A stretch of 7,495 nucleotides of DNA from Bacteroides sp. (GTDB lineage Bacteria; Bacteroidota; Bacteroidia; Bacteroidales; SM23-62), in the NCBI GenBank assembly GCA_030592145.1, contig JAUVKJ010000078.1, positions 1 to 7,495 on the forward strand, written 5' to 3'. Shown here piece after piece: positions 1 to 6,871 of this stretch. The position numbers were made by a program, and so were the translations under genes. The notes below the pieces were generated by a model. That model had not been told where the DNA came from. It was given only the letters and a program-made list of their open reading frames with translations, and ran no database searches. The stretch's first letter is position 1. Every line of letters starts with the position of its first letter.

Positions 1-42
1 TTTAATGATTTAATTGCCGAGAGGTCTGTCATATGAAGTTTT

Positions 43-711
43 CTACAATTGTTTTTCCCCGGCAGGAGACTCTCCTTCGGCTTTGGGTTCAGCTTTAGTT
101 TCAGCTTCGGGTTCAGCTTCGGATTCAGCTTCGGGTTCAGATTTGGTTTCAGCTTTGGGTTCAGCTTCGGGTTCAGCCTTGGTTTCAGCTTCGGGTGTAA
201 CTTCCTCTTCCGTGGGTTCAATCACCTCATCAGCTGCTGTATCCACAGCTTCAGCGACAACAGTTCCTTCAAGCTCTTCCGTCTTCTTCTTACTTCCTCT
301 CCTGCGCCTTGTTGTCTTGGGTTTATCGGAAGCTTTCTCAGCCAGAAGGATCTCATTGTAATCAACCAATTCTATGATACACATGTCGGCATTGTCGCCC
401 TGGCGGTTCCCTAGTTTTATGATACGTGTATAACCCCCTGGACGTTCCCCCACCTTTACTGCCACATCCCTGAACAATTCAGAGACTGCATACTTATCAC
501 GAAGAGACTTGAAAACCATTCTCCTTGAATGCGTGGAATCTTCCTTGGAACGGTTGATAACAGGTTCTACAAAGCTTCTGAGTGCTTTCGCCTTGGCTGT
601 TGTAGTAGTTATCCTTTTATGTAAAATAAGGGATGATGCCATATTGGCAAGCATAGCCTTTCTGTGTGGTGCCTTTCTTCCTAAATGATTAAAATTCTTC
701 CTGTGTCTCAT
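43..711 (-). CDS. rplQ: 50S ribosomal protein bL17 with a long repetitive acidic C-terminal tail
   Basis: bL17 is a large-subunit protein bound to 23S rRNA near the polypeptide exit tunnel. The product is 222 aa, against about 127 aa in E. coli. Residues 1-120 are a complete core: the RHRK and LGR start, HRKAMLANM at 17-24, the [13 protein letters not shown] stretch at 33-45 and [12 protein letters not shown] at 90-101, ending in ELVDYNE. The rest is extra: a basic linker (RRRRGSKKK, 135-143), an acidic Ala/Glu/Thr stretch, then ten four-residue repeats (173-212) and a short end. The tail is probably disordered; its role is unknown. The ATG lies 4 bp after the rpoA stop, so the two are surely co-transcribed. 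The stop is TAG. The 42 bp that follow show no terminator hairpin, so the operon end or next gene lies outside the window. Confidence 0.97.
   Translation of the reverse strand: MRHRKNFNHLGRKAPHRKAMLANMASSLILHKRITTTTAKAKALRSFVEPVINRSKEDSTHSRRMVFKSLRDKYAVSELFRDVAVKVGERPGGYTRIIKLGNRQGDNADMCIIELVDYNEILLAEKASDKPKTTRRRRGSKKKTEELEGTVVAEAVDTAADEVIEPTEEEVTPEAETKAEPEAEPKAETKSEPEAESEAEPEAETKAEPKAEGESPAGEKQL
76..195 (-). repeat. Ten tandem 12-bp units inside the rplQ 3' end
   Basis: Ten consecutive 12-bp units keep perfect register, with plus-strand consensus TTCAGCTTCGGG (coding strand CCCGAAGCTGAA, Pro-Glu-Ala-Glu). Four units (100-111, 124-135, 160-171, 184-195) are identical to the consensus; the others differ at one to three positions, for example [12 protein letters not shown] and SEAE. 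The unit is four codons, so gain or loss of a copy keeps the rplQ frame and only changes tail length. Each unit has charge -2 or 0, giving about -10 over the array. Units were aligned by hand from the sequence. Confidence 0.95.
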
Positions 712-715
712 TGCA

Positions 716-1708
716 CTATTCCTTGTCTAATTTAAACTTGCTGATATCCATCCCGAAATTGAGGTTCATACTTACCAGCAGTTCATCGAGTTCGGTCAGT
801 GATTTTTTACCAAAATTCCTGAATTTCAGCAGGTCGTTCTTGTTAAATTTCACCAGGTCGCCAAGCGTTTCAACTTCCGCTGCTTTGAGGCAGTTCAGAG
901 CACGGACTGAAAGATCCAGGTCGACCAGTTTAGTTTTCAGTAATTGTCTCATATGAAGGATTTCTTCATCGAATTCTTCATTGGCAAATTTTTCGTCTGA
1001 ATCCAGGGTGATCTTCTCGTCCGAGAACAGCATGAAATGATATATCAGGATCTTGGCAGCTTCCTTGAGGGCATCCTTGGGATGGATGGAACCGTCGGTC
1101 GCGATCTCAAATACAAGTTTCTCATAGTCTGTTTTCTGCTCAACCCTGAAATTTTCGATAGAATATTGCACATTCTTAATGGGAGTATAAATGGAATCCA
1201 TGGCAATCAGCCCGAATTCTGCTTCTAAAGGTTTATTCTCCTCGGCAGGAACATATCCCCTGCCCTTGTTAATGGTCATCTCTATCTGGAGTTTTACGTC
1301 TTCCTCCATATGGCAAATAACCAGTTCAGGATTTAAAACACGGAAACCGCTTAAAAATTTGTTAAGATCACCGGCTTTAAATTCCTCCTGTCCGGTTATG
1401 GTCACCATGATCTTCTCATCGTCAACATCATCGATCTGGTTCTTGAACCGGATCTGCTTCAGATTGAGGATGATCTCCGTGACGTCTTCAATGACTCCCG
1501 TAATGGTTGAAAACTCATGCTCAACGCCTTCAATTTTTACGGTAGTGATGGCATAACCTTCAAGGGAGGCAAGTAATATCCTCCTCAGGGCATTACCCAC
1601 GGTTATCCCATAACCTGGCTCAAGCGGACGAAATTCAAATTTTCCAAACGATTCATCCGAGTCAACCATTATGACTTTGTCGGGTTTTTGAAAAGCTAAT
1701 ACAGTCAT
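716..1708 (-). CDS. rpoA: DNA-directed RNA polymerase subunit alpha
   Basis: The alpha subunit dimerises to start RNA polymerase assembly, and its C-terminal domain contacts promoter DNA and regulators. The 330-aa length is normal. The N-terminal domain has the hallmark [15 protein letters not shown] at 32-46, with R42 and R43 matching the arginine pair in the E. coli assembly region. A charged linker (about 232-255) leads to the C-terminal domain, where [12 protein letters not shown] at 265-276 keeps R269 and N272, the equivalents of E. coli DNA-contact residues R265 and N268. [15 protein letters not shown] at 293-307 is the helix-hairpin-helix part. The ATG is 18 bp after the rpsD stop, in an A/T-only-like gap (17 of 18 bases A or T) with no Shine-Dalgarno. 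The stop is TAG. Placement beside rpsD and rplQ is the standard alpha operon. Confidence 0.98.
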   Translation of the reverse strand: MTVLAFQKPDKVIMVDSDESFGKFEFRPLEPGYGITVGNALRRILLASLEGYAITTVKIEGVEHEFSTITGVIEDVTEIILNLKQIRFKNQIDDVDDEKIMVTITGQEEFKAGDLNKFLSGFRVLNPELVICHMEEDVKLQIEMTINKGRGYVPAEENKPLEAEFGLIAMDSIYTPIKNVQYSIENFRVEQKTDYEKLVFEIATDGSIHPKDALKEAAKILIYHFMLFSDEKITLDSDEKFANEEFDEEILHMRQLLKTKLVDLDLSVRALNCLKAAEVETLGDLVKFNKNDLLKFRNFGKKSLTELDELLVSMNLNFGMDISKFKLDKE

Positions 1709-1726
1709 AAATAAATGATTATAATT

Positions 1727-2335
1727 CTATTTTGAATATAATTCCACGATTAATTGCTCCTTGATATTTTCCGGGATATCTTCTCTTTCCGGACGGTTAA
1801 GAAACTTGCCGCACATCTGAGTGGAATCCCATTCCAACCAGGACGATGCAGACCTGTACGATCCGCTGAGGGATTCGGATATCACCTCGAGGGACTTGGA
1901 TTTTTCTCTTACGCCGATGAGATCACCGGAACGGAGTGTATAGGAGGGAATGTTAACCACTTTCCCGTTGACCGTGATGTGCCTGTGTGATACAAGCTGC
2001 CTGGCAGCTTCCCTTGTCGGGGCAATGCCCAAACGAAATACGACATTGTCCAGCCTTGATTCAAGCAATTGAAGGAGTACCTCTCCGGTTACGCCTTTGC
2101 TGCGCTGGGCCTTTTCAAACAGGTTTGAGAACTGACGCTCCAACACTCCGTAGGTATATTTTGCCTTCTGCTTTTCCTTTAACTGTATCCCGTATTCCGA
2201 TTGTTTTCTCCGCCTTCTGTTTGTACCATGCATTCCGGGAGGATAAGCCTTCTTCTCAAGGATTTTGTCAGATCCAAAGATCGGATCACCGAATTTCCTG
2301 GCTATCTTGGTTTTCGGTCCTATATATCTTGCCAT
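1727..2335 (-). CDS. rpsD: 30S ribosomal protein uS4
   Basis: uS4 binds 16S rRNA early in small-subunit assembly and helps set decoding accuracy. The product is 202 aa, close to the usual 200-208. The N-terminal region runs MARYIGPK, then RKFGDP, then [10 protein letters not shown] at 28-37. It has no cysteine, so it is the zinc-free form of uS4. The S4 RNA-binding domain begins at [11 protein letters not shown] (93-103) and includes [17 protein letters not shown] (108-124) and the SGDLIGV turn. In E. coli S4 represses its operon by binding a pseudoknot in the leader before rpsM; the short leader here makes that exact mechanism unlikely. The gene follows rpsK by 32 bp, and no Shine-Dalgarno precedes the ATG. 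The stop is TAG. Confidence 0.98.
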   Translation of the reverse strand: MARYIGPKTKIARKFGDPIFGSDKILEKKAYPPGMHGTNRRRRKQSEYGIQLKEKQKAKYTYGVLERQFSNLFEKAQRSKGVTGEVLLQLLESRLDNVVFRLGIAPTREAARQLVSHRHITVNGKVVNIPSYTLRSGDLIGVREKSKSLEVISESLSGSYRSASSWLEWDSTQMCGKFLNRPEREDIPENIKEQLIVELYSK

Positions 2336-2367
2336 CTAAACTTAAATTATTATTTGTTCCGTAATGA

Positions 2368-2754
2368 TTATACTCTTCTTCTTTTGGGAGGACGGCATCC
2401 GTTGTGCGGCATCGGGGTTATGTCGACAATCTCTGTCACTTCAATCCCGTTCGAATGAAGTGTACGTATGGCAGATTCCCTTCCCGATCCCGGTCCCTTC
2501 ACATAAACCTTTACCTTTCGCAGTCCCATATCATAGGCAGCCTTGGAGCAATTCTGTGAAGCCATCTGGGCAGCATAGGGGGTATTTTTCTTGGAACCCC
2601 TGAAACCCATTTTCCCGGCTGAAGACCAGGCAATAACCTGTCCCGAATTATTTGTCAGACTGATGATAATATTGTTGAAGGAGGCATGTATATGAGCCTG
2701 TCCGTTCGGTTCAACCCGGACCGTTCTTTTCTTTGATGTTCCCTTTTTTGCCAT
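2368..2754 (-). CDS. rpsK: 30S ribosomal protein uS11
   Basis: uS11 lies on the platform of the small subunit near the 3' end of 16S rRNA and the E-site mRNA path. The 128-aa product is typical in length. Visible signatures are [18 protein letters not shown] at 18-35, the [21 protein letters not shown] stretch around 43-63, [13 protein letters not shown] at 85-97, and the C-terminal [16 protein letters not shown]. Asn118-Gly119 corresponds to the E. coli Asn-Gly known to form isoaspartate. The start is only 3 bp past the rpsM stop, so the pair is probably translationally coupled. The upstream bases read AAATAAGGT, the only start in the window with an AAGG-like hint of a ribosome binding site. 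The stop is TAA. Confidence 0.98.
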   Translation of the reverse strand: MAKKGTSKKRTVRVEPNGQAHIHASFNNIIISLTNNSGQVIAWSSAGKMGFRGSKKNTPYAAQMASQNCSKAAYDMGLRKVKVYVKGPGSGRESAIRTLHSNGIEVTEIVDITPMPHNGCRPPKRRRV

Positions 2755-2757
2755 ACC

Positions 2758-3141
2758 TTATTTCTTAGCCGCTGCTTTTTTCTTGTTAGCAATCGTTTTT
2801 CTTCTTCCTTTCCGGGTGCGTGCATTGTTCTTGGTACCCTGTCCGCGAACAGGAAGCCCGATCCGGTGACGGATGCCACGGTAGCTTCCTATATCCATTA
2901 AACGCTTGATGTTTAACTGTACGCTGGACCTTAATTCCCCTTCCACCTTGTAATTGTCATTGATGATTTCACGGATCTTGGACAATTGGTCATCTGACCA
3001 GTCTTTTACCAAAATATTCGGGTCGATTCCAGCTTTGTCAAGGATATTCCGGGCAGTGCTTCCGCCAACGCCGAAAATATAGGTAAGACCGATCTCTCCA
3101 CGCTTGTTTTTTGGTAAATCAACTCCTACAATTCTAGCCAT
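2758..3141 (-). CDS. rpsM: 30S ribosomal protein uS13
   Basis: uS13 is in the small-subunit head and forms bridges to the large subunit and contacts to P-site tRNA. The product is 127 aa, slightly longer than the 118 aa of E. coli. The start [14 protein letters not shown], the helix-two-turn-helix region with [11 protein letters not shown] at 24-34, and the family signature [20 protein letters not shown] at 85-104 are all present. The tail after 105 is strongly basic and ends in a Lys/Ala run. This is the first gene after the longest gap in the window (42 bp), which carries a probable promoter, so it likely heads a sub-operon rpsM-rpsK-rpsD-rpoA-rplQ. No Shine-Dalgarno precedes the ATG; the bases just upstream are all A and T. 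Confidence 0.98.
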   Translation of the reverse strand: MARIVGVDLPKNKRGEIGLTYIFGVGGSTARNILDKAGIDPNILVKDWSDDQLSKIREIINDNYKVEGELRSSVQLNIKRLMDIGSYRGIRHRIGLPVRGQGTKNNARTRKGRRKTIANKKKAAAKK

Positions 3142-3143
3142 AT

Positions 3144-3161
3144 TTTAATATGATTATTAAA
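3144..3161 (-). repeat. Perfect 7-bp inverted repeat in the rpsM leader
   Basis: On the coding strand the leader reads TTTAATA, a 4-base loop ATCA, then TATTAAA, an exact inverted repeat that ends 2 bases before the rpsM ATG. All seven pairs are A-T, so an RNA hairpin would be weak. It could be a DNA operator dyad, a marginal RNA stem covering almost the entire 5' leader, or chance in an A/T-rich gap. Its function is unknown. Confidence 0.4.
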
Positions 3162-3168
3162 CGGTTTG

Positions 3169-3176
3169 CAAAGATA
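3169..3176 (-). promoter_or_regulatory. Probable Bacteroidota-type -7 promoter box for rpsM and downstream genes
   Basis: On the minus strand the gap between rpmJ and rpsM contains TATCTTTG followed by C, an exact match to the Bacteroidota housekeeping -7 consensus TAnnTTTG. It lies 27 bp upstream of the rpsM ATG, predicting a start site near 3160-3164 and a leader of about 20 nt. I see no clear TTTG-like -33 element at the usual distance; the nearest partial match, TTTA at 3201-3204, is 24 bp from the box, a little too far and inside the rpmJ 3' end. This was the only consensus match I found in an intergenic gap on this strand, which supports it as a real internal promoter. Confidence 0.65.
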
Positions 3177-3183
3177 CAATAAT

Positions 3184-3300
3184 TTATCCCTGACGCTGTT
3201 TAAACTTCGGATTTTTTTTGTTGATTACATACAGGCGACCTTTCCTTCGAACGATCTTGCAATCAGCAGTTCTTTTCTTCACCGATGCACGTACTTTCAT
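3184..3300 (-). CDS. rpmJ: 50S ribosomal protein bL36, zinc-free form
   Basis: bL36 is the smallest large-subunit protein and stabilises 23S rRNA late in assembly. The 38-aa product was translated by hand: it begins [20 protein letters not shown] and ends with PKFKQRQG, both family signatures. The zinc ligands of the E. coli form (C11, C14, C27, H33) are here T11, C14, N27 and K33, so only one ligand survives and zinc binding is very unlikely. This is a C-minus type, as I recall for Bacteroidota in general. The gene starts 8 bp after the infA stop and ends in TAA, 42 bp before rpsM. A run of eight A residues lies within codons for N27 to N30 (plus-strand T run at 3212-3219). Its 3' end overlaps the likely upstream part of the rpsM promoter. 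Confidence 0.96.
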   Translation of the reverse strand: MKVRASVKKRTADCKIVRRKGRLYVINKKNPKFKQRQG

Positions 3301-3308
3301 TTTTCTGT

Positions 3309-3527
3309 TTATTTATATCTGAATGTTATTCTTCCTTTTGAAAGGTCATATGGTGACATTTGCACCTTGACCCTGTCGCCCGGTAAAAGCTTGATGTAAT
3401 GCATGCGCATTTTACCGGATATATGTGCTGTAATCACATGTCCGTTTTCCAGCTCAACCCTGAACATGGCATTTGACAGTGCTTCGGTAATGGTTCCATC
3501 CTGTTCTATTGATGGTTGTTTTGCCAT
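3309..3527 (-). CDS. infA: Translation initiation factor IF-1
   Basis: IF-1 binds the A site of the 30S subunit during initiation and works with IF-2 and IF-3. The 72-aa product matches the standard length and is a single OB fold. Visible motifs are the [13 protein letters not shown] start, [15 protein letters not shown] at 16-30, the central [19 protein letters not shown] at 35-53, and the C-terminal [15 protein letters not shown]. It sits 11 bp after map and 8 bp before rpmJ, the map-infA-rpmJ order often found between secY and rpsM outside the enterobacteria. No Shine-Dalgarno is seen; the upstream bases read ATTTTATTAGA. The stop is TAA. Confidence 0.98.
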   Translation of the reverse strand: MAKQPSIEQDGTITEALSNAMFRVELENGHVITAHISGKMRMHYIKLLPGDRVKVQMSPYDLSKGRITFRYK

Positions 3528-3538
3528 TCTAATAAAAT

Positions 3539-4309
3539 TTAATTTAAAATATCTTCTATATACTTAAAAGTGGAGAGAATATCCGGTTCTCCCCTTCTTA
3601 CTGCAATTGCAAGCTCATAATGTGCCGAAGGCTTACCATCACGTGTGCGTATGGTCCATCCATCGGTATCCTGCGAAATATATCTTGTGCCCAGATTGAT
3701 CATCGGCTCAATACACAAAACCATTCCAGCCTTAAGTTTCACCCCGCTTCCCCTGCGCCCGAAATTGGGAACCTCAGGTTCCTCATGGAGGTTTCGACCA
3801 AGTCCGTGCCCGACCATTTCGCGTACCACCGAATAGCCGGCTTTTTCAGCATGAACCTGGATGGTATGCCCGATATCTCCCACACGGTTCCCGATCCTGG
3901 CTTTCTCAATGCCCTTGAAAAGTGATTCCCTGGTAGTAAGCATCAGCGCTTTCCATGCAGGATCCGGCTCACCAATGGCAAAAGTATAGGCTGAATCGCC
4001 AAAATACCCGTTTAGTTTCACACCGCAATCCACGGAGATGATATCTCCTTCCTTCAGTGCGTAATCTGAAGGAATGCCGTGCACCACCTCATCGTTGAGT
4101 GAGGTGCACAGGGTGGCCGGGAAACCGTTATAACCTAGAAATCCGGGAACACCTCCGTGATCCCTGATGTATTCTTCGGCCAGTTTGTCCAGAGAACGAG
4201 TAGTCACGCCGGGCCTGATCGCCCTGGCCAGCTCTCCAAGTATTCTGGAGACCAGCTGGTTGCTTACCCTCAGCTTTTCAATCTCTTCATCTGTCTTCAA
4301 CAAGATCAT
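3539..4309 (-). CDS. map: Methionine aminopeptidase, type I
   Basis: This cytoplasmic metalloenzyme removes the N-terminal Met from new proteins when the second residue is small. The 256-aa product has every expected active-site residue (numbered from the ATG start): H77 in [10 protein letters not shown]94 in SVDCG, D105 in GDSAYTF, H168 in [15 protein letters not shown]201 in CIEPM and E232 in HYELAI. H175 matches a second conserved active-site histidine. There is no N-terminal zinc-finger extension, so it is the short bacterial type Ia. An in-frame TTG directly precedes the ATG and would add one residue (start 4312); I chose the ATG, giving [13 protein letters not shown], which fits the family start. 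It follows secY by 20 bp and precedes infA by 11 bp. The stop is TAA. Confidence 0.97.
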   Translation of the reverse strand: MILLKTDEEIEKLRVSNQLVSRILGELARAIRPGVTTRSLDKLAEEYIRDHGGVPGFLGYNGFPATLCTSLNDEVVHGIPSDYALKEGDIISVDCGVKLNGYFGDSAYTFAIGEPDPAWKALMLTTRESLFKGIEKARIGNRVGDIGHTIQVHAEKAGYSVVREMVGHGLGRNLHEEPEVPNFGRRGSGVKLKAGMVLCIEPMINLGTRYISQDTDGWTIRTRDGKPSAHYELAIAVRRGEPDILSTFKYIEDILN

Positions 4310-4329
4310 CAAAGAACGTTTAACAGATC

Positions 4330-5673
4330 CTAAATGGCAGATACAGCTCCACCCGCTCTGCCTTTAATGCGGCCTGATTTCATCAGTCCGTCATAATGTC
4401 TCATCAGCAGGTGACTTTCAATCTGCTGAAGAGTATCCAGTACAACCCCAACCAGGATCAGCAGGGATGTTCCCCCGTAAAACTGGGCGAACTGGCTGTT
4501 AACTCCCGCCAGGGATGCAAATGTTGGCATTACGGCAACAAAAGCCAGGAAGACGGATCCCGGCAATGTGATCCTTGACATGATGGTATCGAGGAACTCC
4601 GCCGTTTTTCTTCCGGGTTTCACACCGGGTATAAACCCTCCGTTCCGTTTCATATCCTCAGCCATCTGATTGGGATTGATGGTCACCGCTGTATAAAAAT
4701 AGGTGAAGAGTATGATCATGGTAGCAAAAACAAGGTTATACCAGAGACCGTTGAAATTGGAAAATGCCGCCACAAAACCCCTGAGGGATTCAGAATTGGC
4801 AAATCCGGAAATGGTGATCGGCACGAACATCAGTGCCTGGGCGAATATAATCGGCATAACGCCGGCCGCATTCACCTTAAGTGGAATATACTGACGTACC
4901 CCGCCGTATTGTTTGTTTCCTACTATTCTTTTGGCATACTGGACCGGGATCCTTCGTGTTCCCTGTACCAGCAGGATGGTCATCATAAACACCACGAACA
5001 GTCCCAGGAGCTCAACCAGAAAGGCTACGAGTCCACCTCCCTGCTGTTCCAGCCTGGCTCCGAATTCAGCCATTGTTGCAAAGGGCAGCCTGGCAATGAT
5101 CCCGATCATAATGATCAGGGATATCCCGTTCCCTATTCCCCTGTCGGTGATCCTTTCCCCCAGCCACATGACGAACATGGTTCCGGCCGTCAGGATAATT
5201 ACAGATGATGCCGTAAAAAATGCACCCTTCAGCACAAATGCCGATTCCGGGATCTGGGCATGCAGGTTCATAAGATAACTCGGTGCCTGGAGGACAAGGA
5301 TAAATATGGTCAGGTATCGTGTGATCTGATTTATTTTGCGGCGCCCGCTCTCGCCTTCCTTCTGCAGGCGTTGGAAGTAGGGCAAGGCAATGCCCAGTAA
5401 CTGGACTACAATGGACGCAGAAATATAGGGCATGATACCGAGTGCAAAAATGGAAGCCCTCGAAAATGCACCTCCCGAGAACATATCGAGGAGACTGAGT
5501 ACCCCCTGCGATGTTTGTTGCTGCAATCCTGAAAGCTGGGTAGGATCGATGCCCGGCAGGGTAATGTGGGATCCGAGCCGGTAGATCAATAATATTCCCA
5601 GAGTATACAGGATCCTTTTACGCAGGTCCTCGATTCTCCAGATGTTCTTTATTGTTTCAAAAAATTGCCTCAT
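4330..5673 (-). CDS. secY: Preprotein translocase channel subunit SecY
   Basis: SecY is the ten-helix inner-membrane channel that exports unfolded proteins with SecE, SecG and the motor SecA. The 447-aa length is normal. Ten hydrophobic segments can be placed near 20-37, 77-95, 118-137, 150-171, 179-196, 214-237, 267-290, 308-330, 368-389 and 399-418. Signatures are the plug and second helix (GGAFSRASIFALGIMPYI, 67-84), GERITDRGIGNGISLII (172-188), the cytoplasmic loop RRIPVQYAKR (240-249), PLKVNAAGVMPIIFA (264-278) and NPNQMAEDMKRNGGFIPG (333-350). In the SecA-binding loop VKPG, K352 stands where E. coli has the important R357. The ATG is 4 bp after rplO, and the stop is TAG, 20 bp before map. 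Confidence 0.98.
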   Translation of the reverse strand: MRQFFETIKNIWRIEDLRKRILYTLGILLIYRLGSHITLPGIDPTQLSGLQQQTSQGVLSLLDMFSGGAFSRASIFALGIMPYISASIVVQLLGIALPYFQRLQKEGESGRRKINQITRYLTIFILVLQAPSYLMNLHAQIPESAFVLKGAFFTASSVIILTAGTMFVMWLGERITDRGIGNGISLIIMIGIIARLPFATMAEFGARLEQQGGGLVAFLVELLGLFVVFMMTILLVQGTRRIPVQYAKRIVGNKQYGGVRQYIPLKVNAAGVMPIIFAQALMFVPITISGFANSESLRGFVAAFSNFNGLWYNLVFATMIILFTYFYTAVTINPNQMAEDMKRNGGFIPGVKPGRKTAEFLDTIMSRITLPGSVFLAFVAVMPTFASLAGVNSQFAQFYGGTSLLILVGVVLDTLQQIESHLLMRHYDGLMKSGRIKGRAGGAVSAI

Positions 5674-5677
5674 TAAA

Positions 5678-6124
5678 TTAAATTTTTGCTATGCTACCTT
5701 CAAGTGCTTCAATCGCTTTCTGAGCAGATTCGCTGAAAGCATGTGCCCTGACCTCCAGTTTATGAGTCAGCTTTCCGTTTCCCAGGACTTTGACGAGGTC
5801 TTTCCTGGAAACCAGTCCCGCGTCAACCAGGGTCTGTACATCAATCTTCTTCAGCTTTTTCTTTTCTGCAAGTTCCTCAAGGGATGACAGGTTCACTGCT
5901 TTATATTCCTTACGGTTTATATTCTTAAAGCCATGCTTGGGAACACGGCGCTGAAGGGGCATCTGGCCTCCTTCGAATCCGAAGGTACGTGAATATCCGG
6001 ATCTGGATTTCTGTCCCTTATGTCCACGCGTAGCTGTGCCGCCACGGCCGGATCCCTGTCCCCGTCCAAGCCTTCTGTCCTTCTTTACAGAACCTTTTGC
6101 CGGTTTTAAATTACTTAAATCCAT
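5678..6124 (-). CDS. rplO: 50S ribosomal protein uL15
   Basis: uL15 is an assembly protein whose long N-terminal extension threads into 23S rRNA. The 148-aa product matches the usual 144-150. The N-terminal half is Gly/Arg-rich: [20 protein letters not shown] at 17-36, then KSRSGYSR and the signature [18 protein letters not shown] at 49-66. The folded C-terminal half carries the [19 protein letters not shown] stretch at 101-119 and the [19 protein letters not shown] helix region. It lies 20 bp after rpmD and 4 bp before secY, so its translation is probably coupled to secY. The start context AACAATACAAT has no Shine-Dalgarno. The stop is TAA. Confidence 0.98.
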   Translation of the reverse strand: MDLSNLKPAKGSVKKDRRLGRGQGSGRGGTATRGHKGQKSRSGYSRTFGFEGGQMPLQRRVPKHGFKNINRKEYKAVNLSSLEELAEKKKLKKIDVQTLVDAGLVSRKDLVKVLGNGKLTHKLEVRAHAFSESAQKAIEALEGSIAKI

Positions 6125-6144
6125 ATTGTATTGTTTGAAAATCC

Positions 6145-6327
6145 TTACTTGCTTTCTTCCACCTTCACCAGGTGCTTTACCTTATTCACCATTCCCAGGA
6201 CCTGCGGACTCACCTCAATCTCGACGGTTTTGTTCATCTTTCTGAGTCCCAATGCATCAAGGGTTCTCTTCTGTCTTGCGGTACTGCCAATCCTGCTCCT
6301 GGTCTGTGTAATCCTGATTTTTGCCAT
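6145..6327 (-). CDS. rpmD: 50S ribosomal protein uL30
   Basis: uL30 is a small large-subunit protein bound to 23S rRNA. The 60-aa product matches the 58-60 aa bacterial form. It shows the [14 protein letters not shown] start, the [18 protein letters not shown] core at 19-36, and [19 protein letters not shown] at the C terminus, all typical. It lies between rpsE (21 bp gap) and rplO (20 bp gap), its standard place. The bases before the ATG are A-rich (AGAGAATAAAA), without a convincing Shine-Dalgarno. The stop is TAA. Confidence 0.97.
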   Translation of the reverse strand: MAKIRITQTRSRIGSTARQKRTLDALGLRKMNKTVEIEVSPQVLGMVNKVKHLVKVEESK

Positions 6328-6348
6328 TTTTATTCTCTTATTCGGGTC

Positions 6349-6864
6349 CTAACCATTGAAAACTTTATCCATTGATATGCCCCTGTGCTCGGCAACCAGG
6401 CTGGCGTCCCTGAGTTCCATCAGCGCCCTGAAGGTGGCCTTGACAAGGTTATGAGGGTTGGACGATCCTTTTGACTTTGCCAGTACATCTTTTATACCAA
6501 CGCTTTCCAGGACAGCACGCATGGCACCCCCTGCTTTTACTCCGGTACCACCGGAAGCCGGTTTGATGAAAACGGATGCTCCACCGTACTTGGCCAGTTG
6601 CTCATGCGGAATAGTACCTCTGTATATCGGCACCTTGATGAGGTTTTTCTTTGCATCCTCTATGCCTTTGGCGATGGCAGTAGTTACTTCCTTTGCCTTG
6701 CCCAGTCCATGGCCAACGATCCCGTCTTCATTTCCAACAACCACGATGGCTGAGAAACTAAAGGTCCTGCCCCCCTTGGTTACTTTTGTTACCCGCTGAA
6801 TACTCACCAGCCGGTCTTTTAGTTCCAGGTCGCTTGTCTTAACTCTTCTGATACTTGTTGTCAT
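6349..6864 (-). CDS. rpsE: 30S ribosomal protein uS5
   Basis: uS5 lies at the mRNA entry side of the small subunit and affects decoding fidelity. The 171-aa product fits the usual 165-175. The N-terminal double-stranded-RNA-binding-like domain has the loop [18 protein letters not shown] (27-44), the region where spectinomycin-resistance changes occur in E. coli; here the wild-type KGG is intact. [10 protein letters not shown] (51-60) and the C-terminal domain [19 protein letters not shown] (102-120) plus [13 protein letters not shown] follow. The frame stays open upstream to an ATG at 6951, but that 29-residue extension would overlap the rplR end and has no family counterpart. I chose the ATG at 6864, 7 bp after the rplR stop, giving [20 protein letters not shown]. 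The stop is TAG. Confidence 0.97.
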   Translation of the reverse strand: MTTSIRRVKTSDLELKDRLVSIQRVTKVTKGGRTFSFSAIVVVGNEDGIVGHGLGKAKEVTTAIAKGIEDAKKNLIKVPIYRGTIPHEQLAKYGGASVFIKPASGGTGVKAGGAMRAVLESVGIKDVLAKSKGSSNPHNLVKATFRALMELRDASLVAEHRGISMDKVFNG

Positions 6865-6871
6865 AATATTC

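Noticed and set aside
1..42. Possible terminator after rplQ, including the palindrome TCATATGA at 29-36
   Set aside because: The 8-bp palindrome has no loop and no following T run on the minus strand; no stable hairpin is visible, and the window ends too soon to judge.
76..195. A 60-bp higher-order duplication within the rplQ repeat array (units 1-5 against 6-10)
   Set aside because: By hand the two halves match at about 52 of 60 bases, but a 24-bp offset gives a similar match over 60 bases, so no higher-order unit can be separated from the simple 12-bp repeat.
14..414. Two long plus-strand open frames opposite rplQ, rich in Ser/Gly/Ala and in Phe/Ser/Gly
   Set aside because: They exist because the 12-bp repeat lacks stops in several frames. 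The periodic composition mirrors the antisense of the bL17 tail, and the minus frame encodes a clear bL17.
1714..2372. The 10-mer AATGATTATA occurs in the rpsD-rpoA gap (1714-1723) and at the rpsK end (2363-2372), with a similar ATGATTATT before rpsM
   Set aside because: The copies are short and A/T-rich, and one overlaps the rpsK stop codon. Chance in A/T-rich spacers explains them; a conserved position in relatives would be needed.
2655..2879. A 74-residue minus-strand frame across the rpsM-rpsK junction
   Set aside because: It lies in a different frame over two well-supported ribosomal genes and has only low-complexity basic residues with no recognisable family.
3979..3986. A second minus-strand match to TAnnTTTG (TACTTTTG)
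   Set aside because: It is inside map, encoding the conserved YTFA region next to metal ligand D105, with no gene start nearby; chance in coding sequence.
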